Shown here in pieces: positions 52,123 to 61,119 of a stretch of 64,000 nt of DNA. Source of the stretch: DASQPR01 sp963797675 (GTDB lineage Bacteria; Actinomycetota; Actinomycetes; Mycobacteriales; Micromonosporaceae); assembly GCA_963797675.1 (NCBI GenBank), contig CAWCQQ010000007.1, positions 682,001-746,000 of the forward strand, in the 5' to 3' direction. Under the pieces are notes generated by a model. It searched no databases and was not told the origin of the DNA. It saw only the letters and a list, made by a program, of their open reading frames with translations. The position numbers were made by a program, and so were the translations under genes. The stretch's first letter is position 1. Each line of letters starts with the position of its first letter.

Positions 52123-52974
52123 TCAACCGGTACGCGCAACCGGCTCCCGCTGCGGCTCGACATCGACCGTGACGGGAGCCGGTTCCGTTGTGCGCCGCAG
52201 GCGGGCCCGGAGGTAGGCGGAGGTGTCCGCGACCGCGAGTCCGAGAAGCACCAGCAAGACCGCGGCGAGCGCGTCCGACCAGTAGTGATTGCCGGTGACC
52301 ACCACGACGAGCACGGTCAGCACCGCGTGGATCGGGCCGATCCAGCGCCACCGGCTCTTGGCGACGCAGAAGATCGCGGCGCCGGTGGTGATCGCCCAGA
52401 CGCAGTGCAGCGACGGCATCGCGGCCAGCTGCGGCGCGAATCCGGCGCCGTCCGACGAGTACACCTGCGGGCCGTAGACGTGCATGGTGTCGACGATGCC
52501 CGGGAGCGTCAGCCGGGGCGGCGCGACCGGGATCGCCTGGATCAGCTCGCCGACGATGCTGCCGACCGCGAGCACGGTACGCCAGCGGCCGAAGTCCGGG
52601 CGGTGTCGCACGTACAGCCAGACCAGGAACGCGCCCATGACCGGTGCGTGGCCGACGACGTAGTACCAGTTCGCAGCCTTGATGATCAGATGGCTGTGCA
52701 GCGCGAGGTGCTGGGTCCATTCCTCGGTCGGCAGGTGTACGACGTGTTCGAAGTGCACGATCGCGAGGCCCCGGGCGACGGCGTGCAGCGTGTCACCGGT
52801 ACTCAGGCGGCCGACGTACTGCCAGGTGGCGTACAGGATCGAGAAGATCGCGCTCTCCTGAGCCAGGTCGCGGACCCATAGCCAACGCTTCGACGGGGGC
52901 CAGATGCGCATGGCGCTCGCCATGATCGCGAGCACCACCGCGAGCCAGACCGCGCCCTGCCAGGGTAACCACAT
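52123..52974 (-). CDS. PAP2-superfamily membrane phosphatase/transferase
   Basis: A 283-residue membrane protein with about six transmembrane helices. The PAP2 active-site motifs are 'AAMPSLHCVWAITTG' (C2, with Ser-Leu-His) and 'GNHYWSDALAAV' (C3, with His and Asp). It belongs to the inositol-phosphotransferase-like PAP2_3 group, which acts on lipid phosphates or transfers phosphoinositol. The C-terminal tail is charged and cytosolic. The stop immediately abuts the stop of the FHA-ABC gene (convergent, no gap), so there is little room for a terminator; a hairpin of GGCTCCCG/CGGGAGCC lies inside the coding end. Confidence 0.88.
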   Translation of the reverse strand: MWLPWQGAVWLAVVLAIMASAMRIWPPSKRWLWVRDLAQESAIFSILYATWQYVGRLSTGDTLHAVARGLAIVHFEHVVHLPTEEWTQHLALHSHLIIKAANWYYVVGHAPVMGAFLVWLYVRHRPDFGRWRTVLAVGSIVGELIQAIPVAPPRLTLPGIVDTMHVYGPQVYSSDGAGFAPQLAAMPSLHCVWAITTGAAIFCVAKSRWRWIGPIHAVLTVLVVVVTGNHYWSDALAAVLLVLLGLAVADTSAYLRARLRRTTEPAPVTVDVEPQREPVARTG

Positions 52975-53018
52975 GTGACATGTGTACTAGGCCGCCTCCT
53001 GCCGATCATCGGCGCCCT

Positions 53019-54179
53019 CTACAGATACATCCCCGTCGGTACGGCCTGCTCCGGCACGTACGCGGGATCGCCGTCACGCAGCGCGTACAGCTCGGCCAGT
53101 GTCGCGCCGGCCGGACCGATGCCGTCGCTCCGGCCGAGCCACGCCGCCGCTTCGGCCTGCTCGAGCGGACCGACCTCGATCTGCGCGAGGCACCGTCCGG
53201 GCCGGACCGTCGCCGGGTGCAGCCGCGCCAGATCCTCGTTCGTCGTGATCGCCACGATGATCCGGCGACCCTGGCCGAGCAGTCCGTCGGTCAGGTTCAG
53301 CAGGCGGGACAGCGACTGGCCGGTGGCGCTCTTCGCCTCCGAGCGGATCAATTCGTCGCAATCCTCGAGGAGCAGAATCCGCCACCGATCGGGCGACTCA
53401 TCGGTGCCGTCCTCACGGTCGTCGCTCCCGTCCTCGCTGCCGAGCGCGGCCTCCAGCAGGTAAGCCGGCTCCGCGAACATCCGCTCCGGGTCGAGCACGC
53501 AGTCCAGGCTGCACCACGTCTGCCACTCGGTAGCCAGCGCGCGAAGAGCCGTCGTCTTGCCCGTACCCGGTGCCCCGTGCAACAGCAGCAACCGTCCGCG
53601 GACATCCGCGGGCGTCATCGACATCAACCGCTCCAGCGCGGAACCGGCCCGAGCACTGTAGTTGGTCTTGATCTCGGACCACGGGCGCCGCTTGAACGTG
53701 CGCTCCGTGCGCACGGCACGGTTCGTCCGATGCCAGAACCCAATGGGTACGGTCGACGGCTCCGGCAGCATCACCGCACCGGCGGTCGCTTCGTCGAGGA
53801 TCGTCGAGGCTAGTTCGGCGGTGGTCGCCGTGACCGCGACATAGGCGTTCCCGTTGCTCCAGCGGACCGACCGCAACGTCCAGCCGCTGCCGGCGACGAG
53901 CTTCGCGACGGTCGCACCGAGCGTGGCCGAGCGCAACAGATCACCCGTGAGGGGCATGAGGCGGGAGTCCGGGTGGACGCGGGACAGGTTCTTCGCCTGC
54001 GCGAACGGCTCGCGGCCGGTCACGAACGGGGCGAGTGCCATCGCGTCGATCATGTCGATGTGCCCGTCCGCATCGTCGATCATGACGTGAAACGGCAGCA
54101 ATCCGGCCGGGTCGACCACGGCTACCGGCAATGCCGGGAGTGCCGCGGTTGCCGGCCGGTCGCTGATGGTGATGGTCAC
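53019..54179 (-). CDS. AAA-type ATPase (DUF5925-like)
   Basis: A 386-residue ATPase. The N-terminal 170 residues are an actinobacterial domain of unknown function ('FHVMIDDADGHIDMIDAMAL'). The AAA module has Walker A 'LLLLHGAPGTGKTTALRALA', Walker B 'RILLLEDCDELI', sensor 1 'RRIIVAITTNEDLARLHPA' and the arginine finger region 'TVRPGRCLAQIEVG', all as in classical AAA proteins. It may remodel or disassemble a protein partner, but none is encoded with it. Start is uncertain: GTG 54179 or TTG 54188, neither with a clear ribosome site. Confidence 0.82.
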   Translation of the reverse strand: MTITISDRPATAALPALPVAVVDPAGLLPFHVMIDDADGHIDMIDAMALAPFVTGREPFAQAKNLSRVHPDSRLMPLTGDLLRSATLGATVAKLVAGSGWTLRSVRWSNGNAYVAVTATTAELASTILDEATAGAVMLPEPSTVPIGFWHRTNRAVRTERTFKRRPWSEIKTNYSARAGSALERLMSMTPADVRGRLLLLHGAPGTGKTTALRALATEWQTWCSLDCVLDPERMFAEPAYLLEAALGSEDGSDDREDGTDESPDRWRILLLEDCDELIRSEAKSATGQSLSRLLNLTDGLLGQGRRIIVAITTNEDLARLHPATVRPGRCLAQIEVGPLEQAEAAAWLGRSDGIGPAGATLAELYALRDGDPAYVPEQAVPTGMYL

Positions 54180-54262
54180 GTGCGCCAATGATCCCGGCGG
54201 ATTCGGTTGGCGTACAGCGAATATTGCGCCGTTCGGTTGATCTGGACAGTCGTGCCACCCCT

Positions 54263-54280
54263 ATGTAGCATTCCGCACAT
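54263..54280. promoter_or_regulatory. PadR-type operator overlapping the start codon
   Basis: ATGT (54263-54266), ten bases, ACAT (54277-54280) match the ATGT-N8-10-ACAT pattern of PadR sites. The right half overlaps the ATG of the padR-type gene, fitting autorepression. Confidence 0.5.
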
Positions 54281-54605
54281 GTCCGATGAACTCCGTATGA
54301 CGACGGCCGTCGCGAAGGTCGCCTCGGCGTTTCTGGCCGATCCGACCGCGGACCGTTACGGTCTCGACCTGATCCGCGCGACCGCGCTGCCGAGCGGCAC
54401 GCTCTATCCGGTTCTGGTCCGGATGGAACGCGCCGGCTGGGTGACGAAGAGCTGGGAGGACGCCGATCCGAGCAGCATGGGGCCGGTGCGCCGGTACTAC
54501 CGGCTGACTCCGAACGGCGTGATCGAGGCCCGTCGCGAACTTGCCGCCCTGCACCAGCAGATCGCGAAGGCAAGCGGCGCGATCGGACAGGTCCGGCCGG
54601 CATGA
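54279..54605 (+). CDS. PadR-family transcriptional regulator
   Basis: A 108-residue winged-helix regulator. The PadR signature is seen in 'DRYGLDLIRATALPSGTLYP' and 'LVRMERAGWVTKSWED', with 'RRYYRLTPNGVIEARREL' as the wing and dimerisation helix. ATG at 54279 is used; ATG 54297 is possible. Its stop overlaps the ATG of the membrane-protein gene (ATGA), so both are co-translated. Actinobacterial PadR genes are often paired with a membrane protein they regulate. Confidence 0.92.
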   Translation: MSDELRMTTAVAKVASAFLADPTADRYGLDLIRATALPSGTLYPVLVRMERAGWVTKSWEDADPSSMGPVRRYYRLTPNGVIEARRELAALHQQIAKASGAIGQVRPA

Positions 54606-56605
54606 GCGAGCTTGTCGGAGCAGTTGTTCGCCGTGCGGCTCGCCGTTGGCCTGCGGATATGCGGGACGAGATGGCGACCGAATGGCTGGCCGAACTCGCC
54701 GCGATGGGCCGTGAGCGGGTGCCCGGGTGGCGCCGGATCGCGTACGCGATGAGCCTGCTGATGTCGGCGCCGGTCGAAGAGCCCGGCCGCCCGCCGCGGC
54801 TGTGGCGCGAGGAGTTCCCGTCGCTCGGCCGTGCCGCGTCGCACCTTCTGACGCTCGTGGTGGTCGCCTGGACTGCCGCATTCGCCGCATCCCAGCTGCC
54901 GACGTTCGCGAATTTCCTGCTGTCCGAAGCGCGTGGCGACTATCCGGGGACCTACTACATCGGACAGGCGACGACCGTCCAGTGGGCGGCGAACGCAGTT
55001 GCCGTCGCGTCGCTTGCGCTGGCGTGTGCCGGCTTCGGCTGGCTCGGCACGAGGCTGGGTCGCGTGATGCCGCTGCGTTGGGCCCGGCACATCGGCCTGG
55101 GCGCAGCCGGACCGGGCGTGGTCGCGTCGGTCGTCATCGGAGCGACGCTCGCCGGGACGTTCGCGTTGGACGTCGTCGGTGGAACCCCGGGTGCCACCAT
55201 GAGTGCGGGCGGCGTCGGGACGGTTGCATTGTGGACGGTCCTCGCGATGCTGGTGACGTGGTCGGCCGTACGGCTGGCACGGCGCCGTTGGCTCGCCGTC
55301 CTGGTCGGCGTGGTCGGCTACCTTGTCACGCTCGAGATCGTCGGGATCCTGGTCTCGTCGTCCGGCCCCGGTAAGGCGCTGTGGTTCCCGCTGTCGCTGT
55401 TCGACCTGGAACACAGCGGCATATCGTACGGCGACGCGATCACGTACCACGTGAACGTCAACACCGTCGGTGCGATGGTCCGGCCGATGCTGGTCTGCGC
55501 CGCATTCCTGCTCCGGTACGCGTTCCGCGCCGGCCGGGCGAATCCGATCGCGGCGACATTGCGTACCGTGGCGGCGGCACCGCGCCGGGCATCGGTCGAC
55601 CCGATCCGGTACGCCTTCGCCGGCACGTTGATGGCTGCCGGTCTGGCGCTTTGGGCGTACACCGGGGCGTGGCTGACGCCGGCGACCGAAGCGATCGTCA
55701 ATGGTCCGGACGAATTGCCCATCTGGCTGCAGGAGCAACGCGAACTCGCGATCTGGCTCGTGGTCGTGGCGTTGGTGCTCGCGATCATTCGGCGCGGGCC
55801 GGTTGCGCTGCCGGCCTTCCTGACGTACGTGCTGCTGTTCACCGCCGACTGCATCGTTGACGCGCATGGGCTGTCCGGTCCGCGTACCGGGATGGCCATG
55901 GTCCTGGTCGGCGTGATCGTGCTGGCAGGTGCGTGGTGGCTGTCCGGGAGGATCTCGCTGCGACCGGCCGATCCGGTCGAGACCCGCCGGGTCGCCGCGG
56001 CGGTGGCGATCGCTGCGGCACTGCCGGCGCCGGTGTTGGCCACGAACTTCCAGGACATCCAGGACTTCCAGTGGTTACCGGCCGGACTCGTGCCCGCCGC
56101 GCTGGCGGTGATGGCACTCGTGTGGTGCGCTGCGGTCGCCGTCGCGTGCACCGCCCGTGAGACGGCGCCGTCGAAACGGGTGGTCGCCGCGTACGTTGTC
56201 GTGCCGTTGATTGTGCTTTCCGGCATCGGTGCGTACGGCGGCCTGGACCAGACGGTCATGTACGGGGCCGGGCCGGCGCTCGGCCTGGTCGTGATGTCCG
56301 TGGTCCTCGGTCGTGGAACCGTCCGGCCGCTGCGCTGGCTGCTACTCGGCCTCGCCGGTGTCGTTGCCGGGATTCCCTACATCGTCGGCTCGGTCCTGAT
56401 CGGGATGACGGTGGGTGGCGCCCTGATGGCCGCGGCCGGCTTCGAGTATCCCTCCGACGGCGCGCCGTTCATGCCGGGTGCGCTGCCGCTTGCCGTCGGG
56501 GCAGGGCTGTCCTTCGCACAGTTGGTGGTGCGCTCGGCGCCCGCAGTTCCGCAGCCCGATCCGGCGGCTGCGGATGGTGAGCCGGTCGGTCTGCTTCCGG
56601 GCTAG
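54602..56605 (+). CDS. Polytopic membrane protein paired with PadR
   Basis: A 667-residue protein with a basic amphipathic N-terminus ('VVRRAARRWPADMRDEMATE', then 'EWLAELAAMG') and about fifteen to sixteen hydrophobic segments, for example 'LLTLVVVAWTAAFAASQLP' and 'LALWAYTGAWLTPATEAIV'. It has no ABC or permease motif I recognise. The opening 'RRWPADMRDEMATEWLAELA' is common in PadR-linked actinobacterial membrane proteins of unknown function. Translation is coupled to the regulator. Transport, lipid or stress function cannot be chosen from sequence. Confidence 0.8.
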   Translation: MSELVGAVVRRAARRWPADMRDEMATEWLAELAAMGRERVPGWRRIAYAMSLLMSAPVEEPGRPPRLWREEFPSLGRAASHLLTLVVVAWTAAFAASQLPTFANFLLSEARGDYPGTYYIGQATTVQWAANAVAVASLALACAGFGWLGTRLGRVMPLRWARHIGLGAAGPGVVASVVIGATLAGTFALDVVGGTPGATMSAGGVGTVALWTVLAMLVTWSAVRLARRRWLAVLVGVVGYLVTLEIVGILVSSSGPGKALWFPLSLFDLEHSGISYGDAITYHVNVNTVGAMVRPMLVCAAFLLRYAFRAGRANPIAATLRTVAAAPRRASVDPIRYAFAGTLMAAGLALWAYTGAWLTPATEAIVNGPDELPIWLQEQRELAIWLVVVALVLAIIRRGPVALPAFLTYVLLFTADCIVDAHGLSGPRTGMAMVLVGVIVLAGAWWLSGRISLRPADPVETRRVAAAVAIAAALPAPVLATNFQDIQDFQWLPAGLVPAALAVMALVWCAAVAVACTARETAPSKRVVAAYVVVPLIVLSGIGAYGGLDQTVMYGAGPALGLVVMSVVLGRGTVRPLRWLLLGLAGVVAGIPYIVGSVLIGMTVGGALMAAAGFEYPSDGAPFMPGALPLAVGAGLSFAQLVVRSAPAVPQPDPAAADGEPVGLLPG

Positions 56606-56640
56606 CCCCGTCCGATGTCGGCGGGTCGGCAACGCCTGAG

Positions 56641-57321
56641 TCAGCGATCGGTGTCGGGAATCAGTTTGGCGAGGGCGTCGAGGATCACGGTCAGCCCGAA
56701 TTCAAATTCGTCACCGAAGTCATAGCCGGGCTGCAGGATGTATTCGCTGGCCATCTCGACGAAGTGCGGATACGTCTCGGCCGAGATTTGCTGCAGCATC
56801 GGTTCGGCGACCTGGTTGACGGTCTCCGGGCCCTTGAACGGCAGCGAAGCCTCCTGGAGTGCGAAGCCGTAGATGTAGCTGTCGAGCAGGGCGTACGCGT
56901 GCGCGGTCATCGCCACCGAGAAGCCGGCCGCGCGTAGGGCGCCGATAACCGCATCGTGGTGTCGTAGCGTCGCCGCGCCAGGGGCGATCCGCGACTCCAT
57001 CAGCCCGATCGCCCATGGGTGGCGCTTCAGCGCGTGGCGGGCCGAGGCTGCCCGCCGCCGCATCTCGGATCGCCAGTTGCCGTCGGTCGAGGGCAGCTCG
57101 ATCTCGTCGAAGACGAGATCAACGATGCCGTCGAGGATCTCGTCCTTATTGGCGACATAGTGGTAAACCGTCATCGGTTTCACGCCGAGATGGTCGGCGA
57201 GGGAGCGGATCGTCAGCGATGCGATCCCGCCCGCGTCGGCGACCGCGACGGCGCTGCGCAGTACCCGGTCCCGACTGAGTACCGGACGTACCCGGCGGCT
57301 GTCACGGCCCAGCTTTGGCAT
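56641..57321 (-). CDS. TetR-family repressor (TetR_C_1 type)
   Basis: A 226-residue repressor. The N-terminal HTH is 'LSRDRVLRSAVAVADAGGIA', with recognition helix 'LGVKPMTVYHYVANKDEIL'; the C-terminal ligand domain resembles the tetracycline-repressor type ('RRRAASARHALKRHPWAIGL', 'GFALQEASLPFKGPE'). ATG at 57321 is used with GGGGAG upstream; the longer in-frame extension crosses the operator. It is divergent from an MDR reductase and the shared region has a perfect palindromic operator, so it likely controls both genes. The inducer is unknown. Confidence 0.92.
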   Translation of the reverse strand: MPKLGRDSRRVRPVLSRDRVLRSAVAVADAGGIASLTIRSLADHLGVKPMTVYHYVANKDEILDGIVDLVFDEIELPSTDGNWRSEMRRRAASARHALKRHPWAIGLMESRIAPGAATLRHHDAVIGALRAAGFSVAMTAHAYALLDSYIYGFALQEASLPFKGPETVNQVAEPMLQQISAETYPHFVEMASEYILQPGYDFGDEFEFGLTVILDALAKLIPDTDR

Positions 57322-57347
57322 GCGGCTCCCCACGACGATGGTGCGTT

Positions 57348-57383
57348 CGTACTTTGTACGATAGTGTAGTCGTACAAAGTACG
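57348..57383. promoter_or_regulatory. Perfect 14-bp TetR operator
   Basis: CGTACTTTGTACGA (57348-57361) and its exact complement (57370-57383) are separated by TAGTGTAG. Each arm carries an inner GTAC-N3-GTAC palindrome, so two dimers could bind. It lies 27 bases before the TetR start and 32 before the reductase. Confidence 0.85.
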
Positions 57384-57414
57384 GTGGGATTGTCCCGCCG
57401 TCCGGGAAGCGATC

Positions 57415-58425
57415 ATGGGATCTGTAGGGCAGCACGCCGAGACGGTGGAACGCACGATGCAGGCGATCGTCCAGGACGGCTACGGTTCCGTCGACGTTCT
57501 GCGCCTCGCATCGGTGGCACGGCCTCGGATCGGCGATCACGAGGTGCTCCTACGGGTCCACGCCGCAGGCCTCGACCGGGGCGCCTGGCACTTCATGACC
57601 GGTCGGCCGTACCTGATGCGGCTTGCCGTCGGACTCCGTGGCCCGAAGAACCCGGTGCTCGGCCGAGAGGTCGCCGGCACAGTCGTCGCGGTCGGATCGG
57701 CGGTCACCCGGTTCGCCGAGGGCGACGAGGTGTTCGGCATCGGCCGGGGTACCTTCGCCGAATACGCCGCGGCTCGGGAAGACAAGCTGGCCCGCAAGCC
57801 GGCCAACGTCACGTTCGAGCAGGCCGCGGTGGTGTCGGTTTCCGCGCTGACAGCACTCCAGGCCCTGACCGATGTCGGGCACGTCCAGCCGGCTCAGCAC
57901 GTGCTCGTCATCGGCGCATCCGGTGGCGTCGGCAGCTACGCCGTACAGCTGGCGAAGGCTTTCGGCGCCGAGGTCACGGGCGTGTGCAGCACCGGGAAAC
58001 TTGATCTCGTACGCTCTCTGGGCGCCGACCACGTCATCGACTACACCCGCGCCGACTTTGCCGCCGAGGGTAGTCGGTACGACCTGATCCTCGACATCGG
58101 CGGAAGCCCGTCCCCTGCCCGGCTGCGCCGCGCACTCACGTCGACCGGAACCGCGGTCATCGTCGGCGGCGAGGAGGGCGGCAACCTGACCGGAGGCATG
58201 GACCGGCAGCTGCGTGCCGTCACGCTGTCCCTATTCGTGGGCCAGCGGCTGACCGGCATGCTGTGCAAGGAGCGCTCCGCCGACCTGGAACGGCTCACCG
58301 AACTTATCGAGGCGGGGACGGTAACCCCAAGCGTCGACCGAACGTACCCGCTGGCCGAGGTCCCCGACGCCATCCGTCGGCTGGTCGCCGGTGAGGTCCG
58401 AGGAAAAGTAGCGATCACCGTCTGA
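57415..58425 (+). CDS. NAD(P)-dependent MDR-family reductase (quinone-oxidoreductase-like)
   Basis: A 336-residue zinc-independent medium-chain reductase. Seen are 'MQAIVQDGYGSVDVLRL', 'VLLRVHAAGLDRGAWHFMTG', 'GREVAGTVVAVGSAVTRFAE', the nucleotide site 'VLVIGASGGVGSYAVQLAKA' and the C-terminal 'IRRLVAGEVRGKVAITV'. ATG 57415 has GGGAAG 6 bases upstream; ATG 57457 is a natural family start and equally possible. Divergent from its likely repressor. The substrate is probably a quinone or enone xenobiotic. Confidence 0.88.
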   Translation: MGSVGQHAETVERTMQAIVQDGYGSVDVLRLASVARPRIGDHEVLLRVHAAGLDRGAWHFMTGRPYLMRLAVGLRGPKNPVLGREVAGTVVAVGSAVTRFAEGDEVFGIGRGTFAEYAAAREDKLARKPANVTFEQAAVVSVSALTALQALTDVGHVQPAQHVLVIGASGGVGSYAVQLAKAFGAEVTGVCSTGKLDLVRSLGADHVIDYTRADFAAEGSRYDLILDIGGSPSPARLRRALTSTGTAVIVGGEEGGNLTGGMDRQLRAVTLSLFVGQRLTGMLCKERSADLERLTELIEAGTVTPSVDRTYPLAEVPDAIRRLVAGEVRGKVAITV

Positions 58426-58438
58426 GATCGTCCGTGAG

Positions 58439-58511
58439 TGCGCCCGGTTGGATTCGAACCAACGGCCTCGGGATTAGAAGTCCCTCGCTCTATCCACTGA
58501 GCTACGGGCGC
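58439..58511 (-). tRNA. tRNA-Arg (TCT anticodon)
   Basis: The minus strand folds into a normal class I cloverleaf: acceptor GCGCCCG/CGGGCGC, D-arm GCTC/GAGC, anticodon stem AGGGA/TCCCG with loop CTTCTAA (TCT reads AGA), T-arm GTTGG/CCAAC around TTCGAAT, discriminator A, no encoded CCA. Confidence 0.95.
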
Positions 58512-58625
58512 GCGTCTGCCGAGAGAATACCGGCAAGCATCGAGTCTAGGGCCCTGCGCCATGGTGCGAAAACCGAGTTAAGGCCCGGCCGATCTGTTGC
58601 ACGTGGGAGGGCGACCCGGGTAGGA

Positions 58626-60269
58626 CTAGTTGGTCTGCGTGTTCGGCAGGTGCGGACCGATGTACCCGACGAAAACCGCCGCCGCGGTCGAGGTCGCGTC
58701 GTGATAGTGCATGCGCGGCGAGATCTGTGCGTCGGTGCCGAGGCGCACATGCGCATGCATGAGCACCTTTCCGGTCGGGTCCACCGAGACCGGTACGGGC
58801 AGCGTCCTCGGTTGTGCGTACTTCCGGGTGCCGGTCACGGCAGCGGACTCATACCGGGTGACCTTGCCGGGCGGGATCGTGTGGCAATCGTCGGTCGGTG
58901 ATTCGCACCATGTCTTGAAGTCTCCGCCGAATCCGTGCTCAACCTTGACCCGTGCATAGTCGTGCAGTGCGCGCAGTGCCTGCCAGGCGCTCTGTGCCCA
59001 CGTCGCGTTCTGTGGATGTCCGTCCAGGCTCAGCATCTGATCCGGTACGCCGGTGTAAACGACGTACGGCGCTAGCTCGTCCAGCCGGGCGAGAAGATCG
59101 TCGAACGTGGTCGGCAACGGTTGTGGCTGCTCGACCGGTGCGTACGCCTGCGCGGCCTGTCCCGCGGCGATCAGCCGGCGGCGTAGCTCGCGAGCGACGG
59201 CGGCGCTGTGTTCCAACGCCTTCTGCGCGACCTCAAGTTCATGGGCCACATCCATCATCTCGTCCTGTTGGCGTCCGACGATGGCGTCGAGCTGCCGGAT
59301 CTCGTTGCTCGCGTCGGAGAGCAATTCGTTGACGAGATTCACCTCATCGCGGAGTTCGACGAGCTGCGCGTCATCGACCGTGGCGGCCGATCGTGCGAAG
59401 TCGCTGCCCGACAGCGCGAGTTTGGCGGTCGGGACGGAGGTGGTCGCGGCGCGCTGGCGTGGGAGGGCGGCGAGCAGGTAGCGGGCTCGAGCAGGATCCG
59501 CGTCGATCCGTCGGTGCGACAGCACGCGGTGCCGCAGCGCGTCGGCTTCGATCGCCGGGTCGAGATTGGGCAGGTACGTCCGGATGCTGCCCGGCCCGAT
59601 CCAATGCGTGGTGCCGATGCCGCCGTTGAAGTCGTCGGTCACGTTCGGTTCGAGAACGTACATGCTGGCCAGGCCGGGTAGCTCCGACATGGTTCCGTTC
59701 ACGTCGCGACGCCACGCATCGAAGTCGACGCCGCCCGGTGGTGCGGCAACGATCACCGGAAGCCTGCGCTCCGGATCGCAGACGATCTCCAACAGCTCCT
59801 CGCAGCGGGCCTGTGAGATGGCCACCGGATAGGAGCGCAGTTCCGCGTCCTGGTCGTGGGCCTGCATCCCGTCGAGCAGCGCGCGGGCGATATGAGGTGT
59901 CCTCGCGTCCGGTGCGGAGACGCCCGGCGGTGCGATGGCCTCCACCGCGATCGACACCCACTCCTCATCCGCGGCTCGGCTGGCCTGCGTAATGGTGATC
60001 CGGCTGACCCACGCGACGCCGTTGGGCTTCTGCTCGCGCAGTTGCCAGCCGGTGGCGTCGTTGGTCGCTGCATATCGCAGTACGGTGTTCGGTCCCAGCT
60101 GAACGCGCCCGGCATCGAATCGATCGAGATCGAGGTGCTTGTGGCGCAACCACGCACGCAGTTCGCCGCGAACGTGTTCGGTCGCGGACCGGTAGTCCAA
60201 TGGCGTCTGAAAAGCAGTGCGGTACGGAAGCGAACCGCGGCGCGTTCGTCCGTACCCGTCGTCGCTCAT
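58626..60269 (-). CDS. Hypothetical protein with coiled coil and small C-terminal domain
   Basis: A 547-residue soluble protein of unknown function. Residues 1-290 are a mixed alpha/beta region of unknown type ('RVQLGPNTVLRYAATNDATG', 'LPVIVAAPPGGVDFDAWRRD'). About 300-370 is a coiled coil ('LVELRDEVNLVNELLSDASN', 'DVAHELEVAQKALEHSAAVA'). The last 80 residues ('PRTLPVPVSVDPTGKVLMHA', 'RMHYHDATSTAAAVFVGYIG', ending PHLPNTQTN) look like a compact beta domain that recurs at the end of unrelated actinobacterial conflict or toxin-like proteins; that link is recollection, not proof. It lies next to tRNA-Arg, a common island boundary, but GC content is not different. Confidence 0.7.
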   Translation of the reverse strand: MSDDGYGRTRRGSLPYRTAFQTPLDYRSATEHVRGELRAWLRHKHLDLDRFDAGRVQLGPNTVLRYAATNDATGWQLREQKPNGVAWVSRITITQASRAADEEWVSIAVEAIAPPGVSAPDARTPHIARALLDGMQAHDQDAELRSYPVAISQARCEELLEIVCDPERRLPVIVAAPPGGVDFDAWRRDVNGTMSELPGLASMYVLEPNVTDDFNGGIGTTHWIGPGSIRTYLPNLDPAIEADALRHRVLSHRRIDADPARARYLLAALPRQRAATTSVPTAKLALSGSDFARSAATVDDAQLVELRDEVNLVNELLSDASNEIRQLDAIVGRQQDEMMDVAHELEVAQKALEHSAAVARELRRRLIAAGQAAQAYAPVEQPQPLPTTFDDLLARLDELAPYVVYTGVPDQMLSLDGHPQNATWAQSAWQALRALHDYARVKVEHGFGGDFKTWCESPTDDCHTIPPGKVTRYESAAVTGTRKYAQPRTLPVPVSVDPTGKVLMHAHVRLGTDAQISPRMHYHDATSTAAAVFVGYIGPHLPNTQTN

Positions 60270-60441
60270 CGGCCTCTTTTCTCAACGCGGGTCGACCGCC
60301 CGATAGCTGACGGCTGACGCCCCGTTGCGGTCTGCTGCAGGTCGGATCGGCAGACGCAACAGCAGTAAGACGCGATGTTACTGCCGTTGCCGCACGCACA
60401 CATCGCACAAAAGTCTCGTTCCGGCGGCCAGGCCCTGCCCC

Positions 60442-61119
60442 TTAGTCGAGCGCGTGTCGCGTTCCGGTGTCGCGTGGCAGGGCGGTGTTGCGGGGGACGA
60501 ACACGAGCCGATCCCGTACGACATCCAGCCAGTCCGGATTGACACTGTCGACCGACACGAGCAGATCGTCGGCGGAGAAGAAACCGCTGCGCAGACTGCG
60601 TACGTCGACGATCTCGGCGGCCACGATCGGGTGCATTTCCAGCGCCGCGACGAGCGTCTCCGCCGGAACGTGGTTGACATCGATCAGGCCACCGTCGTCG
60701 TACGTCCGGTCGAGGTCCGGCCGACCGATCCGCAGTTCGGCGGCGAGCGCCGGATCGTGGTGCAGGATCTCCCGAGCTTCGCGGCGGCGGTCGATGGCCG
60801 CCTGCGCCACCGCGATCGCCGGATCGGCCACCGGTCCGGCGGCCGCCAGTTGCTGCGCGAACCGGTACGAGAGGTAGGTCGCGTGCGCCGACGCGGTCAG
60901 CATGCACACGATGATGAGCAGGCTGATCGGCAGGTCAGCGGTGTCCGCGAACGCCCATGTGGAGATGCCGAGATACACCGGTGTGGTCCAGAGGCTCCAG
61001 CGGGTCCGGGTCCGAAGCGATCCGTACAGGATGATCGGGAATGAACCGAGGCCGATGGTCGCGAGCGGGACCGCAAACCACCACCAGAGGTGCCGTCGCT
61101 TCCGCCCCCGCCGTGGCAT
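60442..61119 (-). CDS. Membrane protein with helix-hairpin-helix domain
   Basis: A 225-residue protein. After a basic start ('PRRGRKRRHLWWWFAV'), two to three hydrophobic helices ('ATIGLGSFPIILYGSL', 'LPISLLIIVCMLTASAHATY') are followed by a cytosolic part with a helix-hairpin-helix fold ('GLIDVNHVPAETLVAALEMH' and 'IVDVRSLRSGFFSADDLLV'), like the ComEA/PSP type that binds DNA or acts as an interaction module. Role unknown; a 170-base gap with no gene separates it from the preceding hypothetical on the same strand. Confidence 0.75.
   Translation of the reverse strand: MPRRGRKRRHLWWWFAVPLATIGLGSFPIILYGSLRTRTRWSLWTTPVYLGISTWAFADTADLPISLLIIVCMLTASAHATYLSYRFAQQLAAAGPVADPAIAVAQAAIDRRREAREILHHDPALAAELRIGRPDLDRTYDDGGLIDVNHVPAETLVAALEMHPIVAAEIVDVRSLRSGFFSADDLLVSVDSVNPDWLDVVRDRLVFVPRNTALPRDTGTRHALD

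Noticed and set aside
58439..58625. tRNA-Arg as an integration site of a mobile element
   Set aside because: No integrase, no repeated tRNA end and no change in base composition in the next 5 kb.
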